Counted from the stretch's first letter, positions 25,969-35,454 are shown. The stretch: DNA of 64,000 nucleotides from Kribbella capetownensis (GCF_004331485.1 NZ_SJKD01000001.1:558001-622000); one strand, 5' to 3'. Program-made: numbers and translations. Notes: a model not told the origin generated them from the sequence alone.

Positions 25969-26448
25969 TCACAGAGTTGATGAGCCGTTCTCCAGGTAAG
26001 CGGTTGTAGACAAAGCGCGGGCGTTCAGGGCGGCTGCGACGCGGGCGTACTGGTTGGTGTCGAGGAGGTGCTCGGCCTCGGTCAGCAGCACGAAGCGAAA
26101 GGTGCTCGCTTCGGTTGGGTCGAGGGCGATGCGGTCCATCTCGGAGGGCGTGAGTACGCCGCCATCGAAGATGAACGCGACCACCTCAGTGAAGTCCCCC
26201 AACTGCGGCACCCAATCCACGGCAAGCAGCGCGCCGGGCTCCACCACGAGCCCCACCTCCTCCTGGACCTCGCGCTGCGCGGCGCGCCGTGGCGACTCGT
26301 CACGTTCGACCGCGCCACCCGGCAGGTCCCAGGTCGACTTGTACGGCGGATCGAGCACCAGCAATCGCCCCGCCTGGTCCGTGAACAGGCAGTCGGCGGC
26401 CATCCGTTTGGTCGGGAAGTTCGCGGTGAAATGGACGTCGTCAGTCAC
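25969..26448 (-). CDS. NUDIX hydrolase
   Basis: 159 residues. Full Nudix box GGAVERDESPRRAAQREVQ-EEVGL. Hydrolyses nucleoside-diphosphate-X substrates; the specific one is unknown. Start at GTG 26448 (VTDDVHF); a longer frame upstream is low-complexity. 18 bp upstream of the DUF1232 gene on the same strand. Confidence 0.85.
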   Translation of the reverse strand: MTDDVHFTANFPTKRMAADCLFTDQAGRLLVLDPPYKSTWDLPGGAVERDESPRRAAQREVQEEVGLVVEPGALLAVDWVPQLGDFTEVVAFIFDGGVLTPSEMDRIALDPTEASTFRFVLLTEAEHLLDTNQYARVAAALNARALSTTAYLENGSSTL

Positions 26449-26513
26449 GTCGCCCAGAAAACCACAGGTGCTCGGCGGCAGTTTCGTGTTTACGCTCTTT
26501 CGGGGAGGGTGAG

Positions 26514-29500
26514 GTGCGGATCCGGCTGCTTGGGGGATTTGGGGTCGATCGCGGGCAGTTGCCCGTCGATGGCCGGGCTTGGCGTCTGCGGAAGGCACGG
26601 ACGCTGGTCAAGATGCTGGCGCTGACGCGGGATCAGCGGCTGCACCGCGACGTTCTGCTCGAAGCGTTGTGGCCGGACCGGGCGCCGACGTCCGCGGTGA
26701 ACAATCTCCATCAGGCGCTGTACGTCGCCCGCCGGGTGCTCGCCGGCGACGAGTCGAGCGACGGCCTGCTCGAGCTGCGCGACGACTTCGTAGTACTGCG
26801 AGCCAACCACAGCGTCGACGTCGACGTCCGGACATTCGAGCGGTTAGCAGCGCTCTCCCGCGAGAGCGGTGCTCTCACCGACCTGCGGGCCGCGGTCGCG
26901 GCGTACTCCGGCGATCTCCTGCCCGAGGACCGGTTCGAGGACTGGGCCGTCCGGCCGCGCGAGGAACTCCGGGCGACCTACTCCGACCTCCTCGTCGACC
27001 TCGCGGACGCGGCCGCCGAGGCCGGAGAGGACGCGGAAGCGCTCGGTGCTCTGCAGCGCGCGCTCACCATCGACCCGCTGCACGAACGCGCCGTCCGCAG
27101 CCTGATGCGACGCCACACTGCAATGGGCCGATTGTCAGAAGCGCTGGCGCAGTACGAACGACTCAGAGGCGGCCTGCGTACGACGTACGGCACCGATCCG
27201 GACCCGGAGACGCAGCGGGCGTACCGCGACCTGCTGACCGGCAGCGTCACAGTCGACGACCCACCGACGACGGTCCGGCACAACCTCGCGCCTGCGTTGA
27301 CGAGCTTCGTCGGGCGCGAGCGCGAGATCGCCGACGTACACCGCCTGTTGGAGCGAGGCCGCCTGGTCACGCTCACCGGCGTGGGCGGTGCCGGCAAGAC
27401 GCGGCTGGCGGAGGAGGCCGCTCGCCGGCTGCACGGGTACGCCGACGGAGTCTGGATCGCCGACCTCGTACCGGTCGCGGATCCGCACCTCGTCGCGGAT
27501 ACCGTCGCGGCCGCGCTCGGACTGGACCCCGCAGCAGGCTCAGACTCGTTGCGCACACTGGTCACCCGCCTGGCTCCCCGGAACCTCCTCCTCGTACTCG
27601 ACAACTGCGAGCACCTACTCCCCGCCTGCGCCGGACTCGTCAGCGCAGTACTGCGAAGGTGCCCCGGCGTCACGGTGCTCGCGACGAGCCGGGAGCCACT
27701 GCATGCTCCAGGCGAGGTGACCTTCCGTGTCCCCTCACTCGAGCTCCCGGAGCCTGCAGACACGGGTGATCTGGACCGACTCGGGACTCTGGCGTCGGTA
27801 CGCCTCTTCGTCGAGCGCGCCCAGGACGTCCGGCCCGGCTTCGTCCTCGACGCGGACAACGCCGGCGCCGTCGTCGAGATCTGCCGCTGCCTCGACGGCA
27901 TCCCGCTCGCACTCGAACTGGCCGCCGCGCGCGCCTCGCACCTCGAGCCGGCCGAGATCGCCGAGCGCCTCGGCGAAGCGCTTCCCCTGCTGAGCCGGCA
28001 CGGCGAGATCACCCGGCATGCGACGTTGCGAGCGGCCCTCGAATGGAGCCACGCCTTGCTGTCGGACGACGAGCAAGTCCTGCTGCGGCGACTTGCGGTG
28101 TTCGCCGGCAGCTTCTCGCTCCCGTCCGCCGAGCAGGTGTGCGCGGACGAACGGATCCCCGGTCCGACGGTGCTGGACTACCTCGGCCGCCTGGTCGACA
28201 AGTCCCTGTTGGTGGTCGACCACGACGGTCCCCGCTCCCGCTACCGCCTCCTCGAGACCATCCGGCAGTTCGCGCGGGAGCGGCTCGTCGCCGCCCAGGA
28301 GATCGGACCGCTGGAGGCCGCGCACTGCCGGCACTTCCTGGAACTGGCCTCCGACCAGGACCCGGAGCGCGCCAGCGTTGTCGTCGAACGTCCACAGTTG
28401 CTGGACGCGGACCACGACAACCTGCGAGCCGCACTCGCATGGGCGCTCCACCACGATCACGAACGAGCCCTGCTGCTCGGGGTGAGCCTGGCGCAGTACT
28501 GGCTGGCACGCGGTCATTTCGCCGAAGGAGCCGGCTGGCTCGAGCGCATTCTCGAGGCACCCGCTCCACCGTCCCCGGAGCGGGAGCGGGCATTCTTCGC
28601 GCTGGCGACCCTCGACGCCCGGAGGGGTCTGAGCGACCGACTCCCCGGCCTCGGGGACGAGGCTGTCGCGGGTGCCGCTCAGTCCGACGACCCCGCAGCC
28701 GTCGTGTCCGCCCGGGTACTGCGCGGCAGTCTGCTGCTGGGTAGCGGAGACCTCAACGAGATCGAGAAGATCGCCGCCAACGCACTCGTCCGAGCTGACT
28801 TCCTGGCGGCGGCGCCCGTAGCCGCTGCCGCCCGTGGGCTGGCCGCGATGGTCGCGCTGTTCCGCGAGGACGTCGTACCCGCGCAGGAACGCTTTGCCGA
28901 ATGCCTGCGGCGGCTGAGTGTCATCGACGCGACCGCTGTCCCGTTCTTCCCCGCCGTCACGATGTGTATGCCGCTCGCGCCCGTCGACGGATCGCTGGTT
29001 CCGGTGTTCGAGGAGACCTTCCTGCTCGGGCGTCGGGTCGGCGCAGTACAGGGCCGTGGTTACGCTCTGTCCGCCTTCGCCGACGCCCATCGGCTGGCGG
29101 GCGACCTGGACGCCGCGCTGGACGCCGTACGGCGGTCGGTCGACACGTTCGCCGGCATCGACGACGCGGCCGGGCTCGGCCACGCTCTCAACCACCTGGG
29201 GTGCATCGAACGCGACCAGGGGCTGTTCGAACCGGCCGAGGAGCATCTCCGCGAAGCGCTGCGGATCCGCGAGCAGCTGGGAGATCGCCGTGGTGAAAAC
29301 CTCAGTCTGGCCAACCTGGGCTTGCTGTCCGCCGCGGCCGGTGATGCCGGAACTGGACGACGCCTCACCCGCATCGCCGTCGACCGCGGTGAGGCCGTCG
29401 ACGACGTACCCGGTGCGGCGGGCGCACTGCTGAACCTCGTCATCGTCGAACTCTTCGCCGGCGAACGGCACGCCGCCCGGCTGCTCGCCGAACAGGTCAT

Positions 29501-29702
29501 CGAGGCCTTCCATCCGCAGGGGTACCTACGCCTCGAAGCGTGGATCCGGCTCCTCGCCGCCGAACTCGCCGACGAGGACGGTGACACCGAGACACTGGCC
29601 AGACACGGCCGGGCAGCGTCCGAACTCTTCGCCCGGCTGGGCTGCCACATCGGTACGGCGCGCGCAGCCGCCCTCCCACAGCGCCCGCTCACGGCGCGCT
29701 AA
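26514..29702 (+). CDS. SARP/AfsR-type regulator (BTAD, NB-ARC, TPR)
   Basis: 1062 residues. N-terminal OmpR-like winged HTH (RIRLLGGFGVDRG, LRKARTLVKMLAL), bacterial transcriptional activation domain to about 250, NB-ARC ATPase with Walker A GVGGAGKTRLAEE at about 288-300 and LLLVLDNCEHLL Walker B, then a TPR-rich C-terminus (from about 650). Such large activators control secondary-metabolism or oxidative genes. The FAD oxidase begins 85 bp downstream. GTG start. Confidence 0.9.
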   Translation: MRIRLLGGFGVDRGQLPVDGRAWRLRKARTLVKMLALTRDQRLHRDVLLEALWPDRAPTSAVNNLHQALYVARRVLAGDESSDGLLELRDDFVVLRANHSVDVDVRTFERLAALSRESGALTDLRAAVAAYSGDLLPEDRFEDWAVRPREELRATYSDLLVDLADAAAEAGEDAEALGALQRALTIDPLHERAVRSLMRRHTAMGRLSEALAQYERLRGGLRTTYGTDPDPETQRAYRDLLTGSVTVDDPPTTVRHNLAPALTSFVGREREIADVHRLLERGRLVTLTGVGGAGKTRLAEEAARRLHGYADGVWIADLVPVADPHLVADTVAAALGLDPAAGSDSLRTLVTRLAPRNLLLVLDNCEHLLPACAGLVSAVLRRCPGVTVLATSREPLHAPGEVTFRVPSLELPEPADTGDLDRLGTLASVRLFVERAQDVRPGFVLDADNAGAVVEICRCLDGIPLALELAAARASHLEPAEIAERLGEALPLLSRHGEITRHATLRAALEWSHALLSDDEQVLLRRLAVFAGSFSLPSAEQVCADERIPGPTVLDYLGRLVDKSLLVVDHDGPRSRYRLLETIRQFARERLVAAQEIGPLEAAHCRHFLELASDQDPERASVVVERPQLLDADHDNLRAALAWALHHDHERALLLGVSLAQYWLARGHFAEGAGWLERILEAPAPPSPERERAFFALATLDARRGLSDRLPGLGDEAVAGAAQSDDPAAVVSARVLRGSLLLGSGDLNEIEKIAANALVRADFLAAAPVAAAARGLAAMVALFREDVVPAQERFAECLRRLSVIDATAVPFFPAVTMCMPLAPVDGSLVPVFEETFLLGRRVGAVQGRGYALSAFADAHRLAGDLDAALDAVRRSVDTFAGIDDAAGLGHALNHLGCIERDQGLFEPAEEHLREALRIREQLGDRRGENLSLANLGLLSAAAGDAGTGRRLTRIAVDRGEAVDDVPGAAGALLNLVIVELFAGERHAARLLAEQVIEAFHPQGYLRLEAWIRLLAAELADEDGDTETLARHGRAASELFARLGCHIGTARAAALPQRPLTAR

Positions 29703-29740
29703 GTCACGCTAAGCCACTGCGAAGGCCGACTTCCTAGCGT
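29697..29740 (+). promoter_or_regulatory. Putative SARP-controlled promoter
   Basis: Direct repeats CGCTAAG at 29697-29703 and 29707-29713 (10-bp period), with a -10-like TAGCGT at 29735-29740, upstream of the FAD oxidase. The first repeat overlaps the regulator's last codons. Confidence 0.35.
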
Positions 29741-29787
29741 CGTGTCGTCCAGGAAAACCTCCTGGGCAGGACGAATCAGGAGTAGCG

Positions 29788-31215
29788 ATGACAACGACGC
29801 AAGCGCGGCAGGACACGCTCGGGGAGGCCACGCTCGGCGAGCTCGCCGAGGGACTGCGTGGCGAGCTGGTCCGCCCGACCGACCCTTCGTACGACGAGGC
29901 GCGGTCGATCTGGAACGCCGCGCACGACAAGAGACCCGCACTCATCGTGCGGTGCCGTGGGGTGGCCGACGTGATCCGGGCAGTCGAGTTCGCCCGGAGT
30001 GAGGGGCTCACACTGGCCGTCCGGGGCGGCGGCCACAGCATCCCCGGCTTCTCGACCACGGACGGTGGACTGGTGATCGACCTGTCGCCGATGAACGCAG
30101 TGCGGATCGATCCCGATCGGCGCCGCATCGTGGCGCAGGGCGGATGTACCTGGGGAGATGTGGACGCCGAGGCACAGGCTTTCGGCCTGGCTGTAACAGG
30201 GGGCTTGGTGTCCACGACCGGTGTCGCCGGATTCACGCTCGGCGGCGGGATCGGCTGGCTCGTCCGCCGGGCCGGGCTGGCCTGCGACAACCTGGTCGGG
30301 GCCGATGTCGTCACGGCGGACGGCCGGTACCTGCACACGAGCGAGGACGAGAACCCGGAGCTGCTCTGGGCGTTGCGTGGCGGTGGTGGCAACTTCGGCG
30401 TCGTCACGTCGTTCGAGTTCAAGGCGTACGAGGTCGGTCCGACGGTCTTCGCCGGTCTCGTCTTCTATCCCGGTGACAAGGCGGCCGACGTACTGCGGGG
30501 ATTCGGTGCGGCAGCGGCCTCGGCACCCGACGAGTTGTCGCTGGCAATCAACCTCACCACCGCACCGCCGTTGCCGTTCCTCCCTGAAGAGGTGCACGGG
30601 AAGCCGATCGTCGCCGTACTCGGCATGTGGTCCGGGCAGGCGGAAGACGGTGACGCGGCGACTCGGCCGTTCCGCGAGCTCGCTCCTGTGGTGGCGGATC
30701 TGTTCGGTCCGATGCCGTACAACGCCATGCAGACGCTGCTCGACCCGCTGTTCCCGCGCGGTATGCGGAACTACTTCCGGTCGGCGTTCTTCAATGACCT
30801 CGGGCCGGCGACCGTCGACGCGCTGGTCTCGTCGCACAGTCAGGTGCCGAACGGCGTGTCCGAGCTCCACGTTCACCATCTCGGAGGGGCCATGGGCCGG
30901 GTTCCGGCGGATGCCACGGCATTCGGTACGCGGGACCGCGAGTACATCCTCAACGTGGTCGCGCGGACCCCGGACGCCGATGGCTTCGAGACCGCGGTTC
31001 AGTGGGCTCGCGCCGCGGGTGCTGCGCTCGGTCCGGATGCGGCGTCGTACGTGAACTTCACCGGCGAGACGAACGAGGACATCGTCCGGGCGTCGTACCC
31101 GCCGGCGACGTACCAGCGGCTCGTCGCGGTGAAGGACACCTACGACCCGACCAACCTGTTCCGGCTCAACCAGAACATCCCGCCTTCGGCGGGTTCGGAT
31201 CGGCGACAGGGGTAG
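29788..31215 (+). CDS. FAD-linked oxidoreductase (BBE-like)
   Basis: 475 residues. PCMH-type FAD domain with flavin-linking His83 in RGGGHS; STTGVAGFTLGGGIGWL and the C-terminal BBE segment YDPTNLFRLNQNI. The position that holds the second flavin-linking Cys in bicovalent members is Ser/Thr here (VSTTG), so monocovalent FAD is expected. Relatives oxidise sugars, nicotine-type amines or polyketides. CAGGAG precedes the ATG. Likely target of the SARP regulator. Confidence 0.9.
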   Translation: MTTTQARQDTLGEATLGELAEGLRGELVRPTDPSYDEARSIWNAAHDKRPALIVRCRGVADVIRAVEFARSEGLTLAVRGGGHSIPGFSTTDGGLVIDLSPMNAVRIDPDRRRIVAQGGCTWGDVDAEAQAFGLAVTGGLVSTTGVAGFTLGGGIGWLVRRAGLACDNLVGADVVTADGRYLHTSEDENPELLWALRGGGGNFGVVTSFEFKAYEVGPTVFAGLVFYPGDKAADVLRGFGAAAASAPDELSLAINLTTAPPLPFLPEEVHGKPIVAVLGMWSGQAEDGDAATRPFRELAPVVADLFGPMPYNAMQTLLDPLFPRGMRNYFRSAFFNDLGPATVDALVSSHSQVPNGVSELHVHHLGGAMGRVPADATAFGTRDREYILNVVARTPDADGFETAVQWARAAGAALGPDAASYVNFTGETNEDIVRASYPPATYQRLVAVKDTYDPTNLFRLNQNIPPSAGSDRRQG

Positions 31216-31231
31216 TCGCCAGCTGCACAGG

Positions 31232-31263
31232 CCCGGCTCCGGATCAGGTGGTCCGGAGCCGGG
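31232..31263. terminator. Bidirectional terminator
   Basis: Perfect 12-bp stem CCCGGCTCCGGA / TCCGGAGCCGGG with an 8-nt loop, between the convergent FAD oxidase (stop 31215) and CMD-like gene (stop 31314). Confidence 0.8.
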
Positions 31264-31313
31264 CTGCGCTGCGGCCCAGCTCATCAGCCCAGTTCTCGGG
31301 CTCAGTTTTGAGC

Positions 31314-31802
31314 TCAGTTCTTGACGAAGTCGGCGAACATGCCGGGCTCGTACGAGCCGCCGGGCGTGCGCGGGATGACGTTCATCCGGTTGGCCGCGTT
31401 GATGATGGCGACCAGGGAGATCAGGGCGGCGAGCTGGTCGTCGTCGTAGTGCTTGCGGGCGTGCGCCCAGGTCTCGTCGGAGACGCCCTGGTGGGTGTCG
31501 GCCATCCGGGTGCCCTCCTCGGTGAACGCCAGCGCGACGCGCTCCGCCTCGGTGAAGACCGTGGACTCGCGCCACGTGGCGACCAGGTTGAGCCGCGTCG
31601 ACGTCTCACCGGCGGCGGTGGCGTCCTTGGTGTGCATGTCGACGCAGAAGCCGCAGCCGTTGATCTGGCTGGCCCGGATCTGGACCAGGAACTGGACGGT
31701 CTTCGGTAGCGTCGACTGCTCGAGCATCAGCGCGAGGCCGGCGAAGCGCTTGCCGAGCTTGGCGGCCCACTCGTTCTCCATCATGTTGAATCGGGCGTTC
31801 AT
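31314..31802 (-). CDS. Carboxymuconolactone-decarboxylase/AhpD-like protein
   Basis: 162 residues. AhpD-type active site CGFCVDMHTKD (C50, C53, H57), consistent with a peroxidase-like or reductase function. Start at ATG 31802 with GAAGGA upstream. Divergent from an ECF41 sigma factor, the classic partnership: ECF41 groups are linked to COE (carboxymuconolactone decarboxylase, oxidoreductase, epimerase) genes. A sigma-type promoter is visible upstream. Confidence 0.88.
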   Translation of the reverse strand: MNARFNMMENEWAAKLGKRFAGLALMLEQSTLPKTVQFLVQIRASQINGCGFCVDMHTKDATAAGETSTRLNLVATWRESTVFTEAERVALAFTEEGTRMADTHQGVSDETWAHARKHYDDDQLAALISLVAIINAANRMNVIPRTPGGSYEPGMFADFVKN

Positions 31803-31846
31803 AGCGTCGTCCTTCGGGTGTGATGTTGTGGTCGTGACGAACACAA

Positions 31847-31873
31847 GATGCCGACAGTCCGATCCGCGTGACA
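31847..31873 (-). promoter_or_regulatory. ECF41-type promoter of the CMD-like gene
   Basis: Minus-strand TGTCACG (31873-31867), exactly 16 bp, then CATC (31850-31847). The known ECF41 consensus is TGTCACA-N16-CGTC; each element differs by one base. 44 bp separate it from the ATG. Confidence 0.65.
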
Positions 31874-31908
31874 GCACGGTGAAGTGACGCACGCCACCCC
31901 ACCGGAGC

Positions 31909-31935
31909 TGTCACAAAACAGCGGGCTCCGGTGTC
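31909..31935 (+). promoter_or_regulatory. ECF41-type promoter of the sigma gene
   Basis: TGTCACA (31909-31915), 16 bp, TGTC (31932-31935), one mismatch to the ECF41 consensus. Implies autoregulation and supports the start codon at 31974 rather than 31938. Confidence 0.65.
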
Positions 31936-31973
31936 TGATGGAAAACACCGTTGCCTGCGCAGAGGAGCCACCC

Positions 31974-32861
31974 ATGGCCGGCCCGGACCCAGCCACCGAG
32001 GCGTTCGTTGCCCACCGCAACCTGCTGTTCACGGTCGCGTACGAGCTGCTGGGGTCGGCCGCGGACGCGGAGGACGTACTGCAGGAGACCTGGTTGCGCT
32101 GGGTGGGCGTCGACCTCGACTCGGTGCGGGACCAACGGGCGTACCTGGTCCGGATCGCCAGCCGGCAGGCGCTGAGCCGGCTGCGGACACTCGGCCGGCG
32201 CAAGGAGTCGTACGTCGGCCCGTGGCTGCCCGAACCGCTGCTCACGACGCCCGACGTGGCGGAGGACGTCGAGCTCGCCGACAACGTCTCCATGGCGATG
32301 CTGCTCGTGCTGGAGACGCTCAAGCCGACCGAGCGAGCGGTGTTCGTACTGCGTGAGGTCTTCGCCCTCGAGTACGACGAGATCGCGGAAGCCGTCGACA
32401 AGACTCCGGCCGCGGTCCGCCAGATCGCGCATCGCGCGCGGGCTCACGTCGCGGAGCGCCGGCCGCGCGGATCCGTGTCCCCGGCTGAGTCCCGCGGCGC
32501 GCTCGAAGCGTTCCGCTGGGCGGTCGAGACGGGCGATCTGCAACGACTGCTCGACATGCTGGCGCCGGACGTCGTGCTCCTCGGTGACGGTGGCGGCGTC
32601 AAGCAGGCCCTCCTGCGTCCGATTGTCGGAGCCGATCGCGTGGCGCGGTTGCTGGCGGCCGGCCTGCCGAAGGTCGTCGGCGATTTCACCGTCGAACCGA
32701 TCCAGGTCAACGGCTCCCCCGCGCTGCTCCTCCGCCAGGACGGCGAGATCGAGCAAATCGTCGCCGTACGCCTCGACGACGGCCTGATCTCCGGCCTCTA
32801 CGTCGTCCGCAACCCCGAGAAGCTCTCCCACCTCGAAGCAGAAACCACCCTCAACCGCTGA
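31974..32861 (+). CDS. ECF41 (SigJ-like) sigma factor with SnoaL-like C-terminus
   Basis: 295 residues. Sigma region 2 (FTVAYELLGSAADAEDVLQE), region 4 (LKPTERAVFVLREVFALEYD and AAVRQIAHRARAHV) and a C-terminal SnoaL-like domain from about 180. ECF41 hallmarks are present: WLPEP in the linker and DGGGVK in the C-terminal domain, which in studied members tunes sigma activity without an anti-sigma factor. GAGGAG precedes ATG 31974; the longer frame from 31884 would include the promoter. Confidence 0.92.
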   Translation: MAGPDPATEAFVAHRNLLFTVAYELLGSAADAEDVLQETWLRWVGVDLDSVRDQRAYLVRIASRQALSRLRTLGRRKESYVGPWLPEPLLTTPDVAEDVELADNVSMAMLLVLETLKPTERAVFVLREVFALEYDEIAEAVDKTPAAVRQIAHRARAHVAERRPRGSVSPAESRGALEAFRWAVETGDLQRLLDMLAPDVVLLGDGGGVKQALLRPIVGADRVARLLAAGLPKVVGDFTVEPIQVNGSPALLLRQDGEIEQIVAVRLDDGLISGLYVVRNPEKLSHLEAETTLNR

Positions 32862-32974
32862 CCACTCGGTCCTTGACGAACGCGGTAGCGGCCTCGCGCA
32901 GCAGAACGCGGCCGTCTTCGGTGAAGTAGCTCCGCAGTACCCACCCAGGTGCGTGGTGAGTACTGCGCAGCCGC

Positions 32975-33841
32975 CTAGTTGGCTTCCTTGGTGGCCCAGT
33001 AGTGCCACTGTGGGGACGCGGCTGGGGAGCGGGTCAGGCCGTCCGGCCAGGTTGCCGGGAGGTCGTGACTCCGCGCCGCGTACAGGATCACCTCCGATGC
33101 GATGCGGTCGCCGCGGACGGCGACACGGGCAGCTGTCTCGGCACGCATGTCGGTGAGGTAGTGGATGGCCGGCAGGAACTCCGCGCTCAGCCGCGGACTC
33201 AGCCGGCCGACCGGTTCGTCGTCCAGCCGGACCTCGACCACGATCCGGTGCCGGTCGTTGAAGCTGTCCTCCTCCTCGATCGCGTGCATGGTGCCGTACG
33301 CCCAGCACTCGCCTTCCGCGCGGAAGAACGGCGCGAGTATGTCGGGATGCACCTCACTGCCCGGTACGACGATGCCGCTGCCGGGCGGCAACAGGTGAAA
33401 GCTGCCCGGCGGAGGCAGATTCACCGGGACCAGCATGTGCGGCTGGCCGAGAGCCACCGCCACGCTGGCATGGAACTCGGTGCCCTGGTCGCCCTTGCCG
33501 TCCCAGTCCGCCGGTTCCCACTCACTGACCCACAGGTGGCACGGCACCTGCGGTTGCAGGCCTTGCGCCACCAGTTCTGACAACACCGGGTGGTACCGGT
33601 GCGCATCGTCCCTCGGCAGGTAGCCGACAACCTTCCCCTGCACCCGTACGGCGATCGATCGGGGGTCGAAACGGTTGTGCGGTTCCGGGACCAGGTCCGC
33701 GTCGGTGTCCAAGTCTGCGCCACGCGCTGGGATGGGGTCGGGAAACAGGCTTCGGATCGCCTGCTCGTGCGGAGCCTCCCGCACGACCTCCTGACCACAC
33801 CACAGGGCGTCTCCCCACAGACTGAACGGAATCAGTTCCAT
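32975..33841 (-). CDS. HIRAN-domain protein
   Basis: 288 residues. N-terminal HIRAN module (VVREAPHEQAIRSL, then EPHNRFDPRSIAVRVQG, KVVGYLPRDDAHRY, about 17-85), a domain that binds DNA ends in larger helicases. The rest has a second, weaker repeat (RIVVEVRLDDEPVGRLSPRLS). No helicase or nuclease part, so its role is unknown. ATG 33841 has GGAGGG upstream. Confidence 0.75.
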   Translation of the reverse strand: MELIPFSLWGDALWCGQEVVREAPHEQAIRSLFPDPIPARGADLDTDADLVPEPHNRFDPRSIAVRVQGKVVGYLPRDDAHRYHPVLSELVAQGLQPQVPCHLWVSEWEPADWDGKGDQGTEFHASVAVALGQPHMLVPVNLPPPGSFHLLPPGSGIVVPGSEVHPDILAPFFRAEGECWAYGTMHAIEEEDSFNDRHRIVVEVRLDDEPVGRLSPRLSAEFLPAIHYLTDMRAETAARVAVRGDRIASEVILYAARSHDLPATWPDGLTRSPAASPQWHYWATKEAN

Positions 33842-34072
33842 CCGTGCCCTCCAGTCCACTTGACCGGCTTTACTCGGCTCATCCCGTCCAGAACCCTGGC
33901 CGTTACACCGAGTGAGCGTATGAAAACTAGACTGCCCAGTGAAGAGCCGTTTCACGCCTGGGGCAAGGGTCTGTTCCCCAATGGTGTCCCAGGCGTCCGT
34001 ACTGTGGACGCGGATTGTCTTGTGCAGCGAGCGAATCGGCGAAGATCGTGCAAATGCACGGGAAGGAACGTC

Positions 34073-35356
34073 ATGCAGGGCAGTAGTTCAGTCGCTCGAT
34101 CGAACGCCGGTGGAGCCGTTGACGCGGCAACGATCGAGGCCGCGGTACGGCGAATCGACGGTGTCGCGGTGCGTACGCCGTTACAGCGCAATCTCCGGCT
34201 CTCCGAACGCACCGGCGCGCAGGTCTGGCTCAAGCGGGAAGACCTGCAGATCGGCCGGTCGTACAAGCTGCGCGGCGCGTACAACCTGGTCGCCCAACTC
34301 GACGACGAGGCCAAGTCGGCGGGTGTGGTCTGCGCCAGCGCGGGCAACCATGGTCAAGGATTGGCGTATACCTGCCACACGCTTGGTGTACAGGGCAAGG
34401 TCTATGTTCCGCGTACGACGCCGCGCCAGAAGCGGGACCGGATCGCGGCGCTCGGCGGCAAGCAGATCCAGGTGATCATCACCGGTGACACGTACGACGA
34501 TGCTGCCGCTGCGGCGCTTGCCGAGGGCGAGGCGACTGGGGCGACGATGGTCCCGGCGTTCGACGACCCGAGAACCGTTGCAGGGCAGGGGACCGTGGCC
34601 GTTGAGCTGATCGAGCAGCTCGGTCAGGCTCCCGACGTACTGGTGGTTCCGGTCGGGGGTGGTGGGTTGGTTGCTGGGGTCGCGACTTGGCTGACTGAGC
34701 GGCATCCCGGCGTACGGATCGTTGGTGTGGAGCCGTCTGGGGCGGCGAGTATGGCGGCGGCGCTTGCGGCCGGTGAGCCGGTGACGTTGCCGCATCTCGA
34801 CAGCTTTGTGGACGGGGCCGCGGTACGGCGGGTTGGGGACGTGACACTGCCGTTGGTGGCGGCCGCTGGGGTCGAGATGATGTCAGTCCCTGAGGGGCTG
34901 GTGTGCTCGGAGATGCTTGAGCTGTACCAGACCGACGGGTTGATCGCGGAGCCCGCTGGAGCGTTGTCGACTGGCGCCTTGGGCAACGGTCTTGAGGTGC
35001 GGCCGGGTGAGACGGTTGTGTGTTTGCTGTCGGGTGGGAACAACGACGTCAGCCGGTATGGGGAGATCCTCGAGCGGTCGTTGGTGCATGAGGGGTTGAA
35101 GCACTACTTCCTGGTGACGTTCCCTCAGGAGCCGGGAGCGCTGCGTCAGTTCCTGGATGAGGCGTTGGGGGCGGATGATGACATCACGCTCTTTGAGTAC
35201 GTGAAGCGCAACAACCGGGAGACCGGTGTGGCGTTGGTCGGTATCGAGATCAGCCGCCCGACGGACCTCGATGGGTTGCTCGCGCGAATGGACGCCGCAC
35301 CGCTGGAGATCGAACGCATCAACCCAAACTCCCCGGAGTTCCGGTACTTGATCTGA
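34073..35356 (+). CDS. ilvA: Threonine ammonia-lyase (threonine dehydratase)
   Basis: 427 residues. Fold-type II PLP enzyme: Schiff-base Lys65 in GRSYKLRGAY, CASAGNHGQG substrate loop, phosphate-binding VVPVGGGGL and SGGNNDVSRY, then a single ACT-like C-terminal regulatory domain (HYFLVTFPQEPGALRQFLDE). Converts L-threonine to 2-oxobutanoate for isoleucine synthesis. GGGAAGGA precedes ATG 34073. About 230 bp without a gene lie upstream, shared with the divergent HIRAN gene; I see no attenuator there. Confidence 0.95.
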   Translation: MQGSSSVARSNAGGAVDAATIEAAVRRIDGVAVRTPLQRNLRLSERTGAQVWLKREDLQIGRSYKLRGAYNLVAQLDDEAKSAGVVCASAGNHGQGLAYTCHTLGVQGKVYVPRTTPRQKRDRIAALGGKQIQVIITGDTYDDAAAAALAEGEATGATMVPAFDDPRTVAGQGTVAVELIEQLGQAPDVLVVPVGGGGLVAGVATWLTERHPGVRIVGVEPSGAASMAAALAAGEPVTLPHLDSFVDGAAVRRVGDVTLPLVAAAGVEMMSVPEGLVCSEMLELYQTDGLIAEPAGALSTGALGNGLEVRPGETVVCLLSGGNNDVSRYGEILERSLVHEGLKHYFLVTFPQEPGALRQFLDEALGADDDITLFEYVKRNNRETGVALVGIEISRPTDLDGLLARMDAAPLEIERINPNSPEFRYLI

Positions 35357-35454
35357 GAGTCGTACCCACGCATCCGGCCTTGAAGGCGGGCCGCTGCGTT
35401 GGTGGGTTGGTGCGGGTAGCGGCCTGCAGGTGGGCGGTTGGCCGGGGCCGGGGG

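Noticed and set aside
27735..29513. 592-residue minus-strand frame inside the SARP gene
   Set aside because: Antisense of the NB-ARC/TPR region, with no domains of its own.
31911..33308. 465-residue minus-strand frame opposite the sigma factor
   Set aside because: Overlaps ECF41 on the other strand and ignores the promoter motifs; shadow.
33842..34072. Attenuator or leader peptide upstream of ilvA
   Set aside because: No Ile/Val/Leu codon run or terminator/anti-terminator stems were found in the 230-bp gap.
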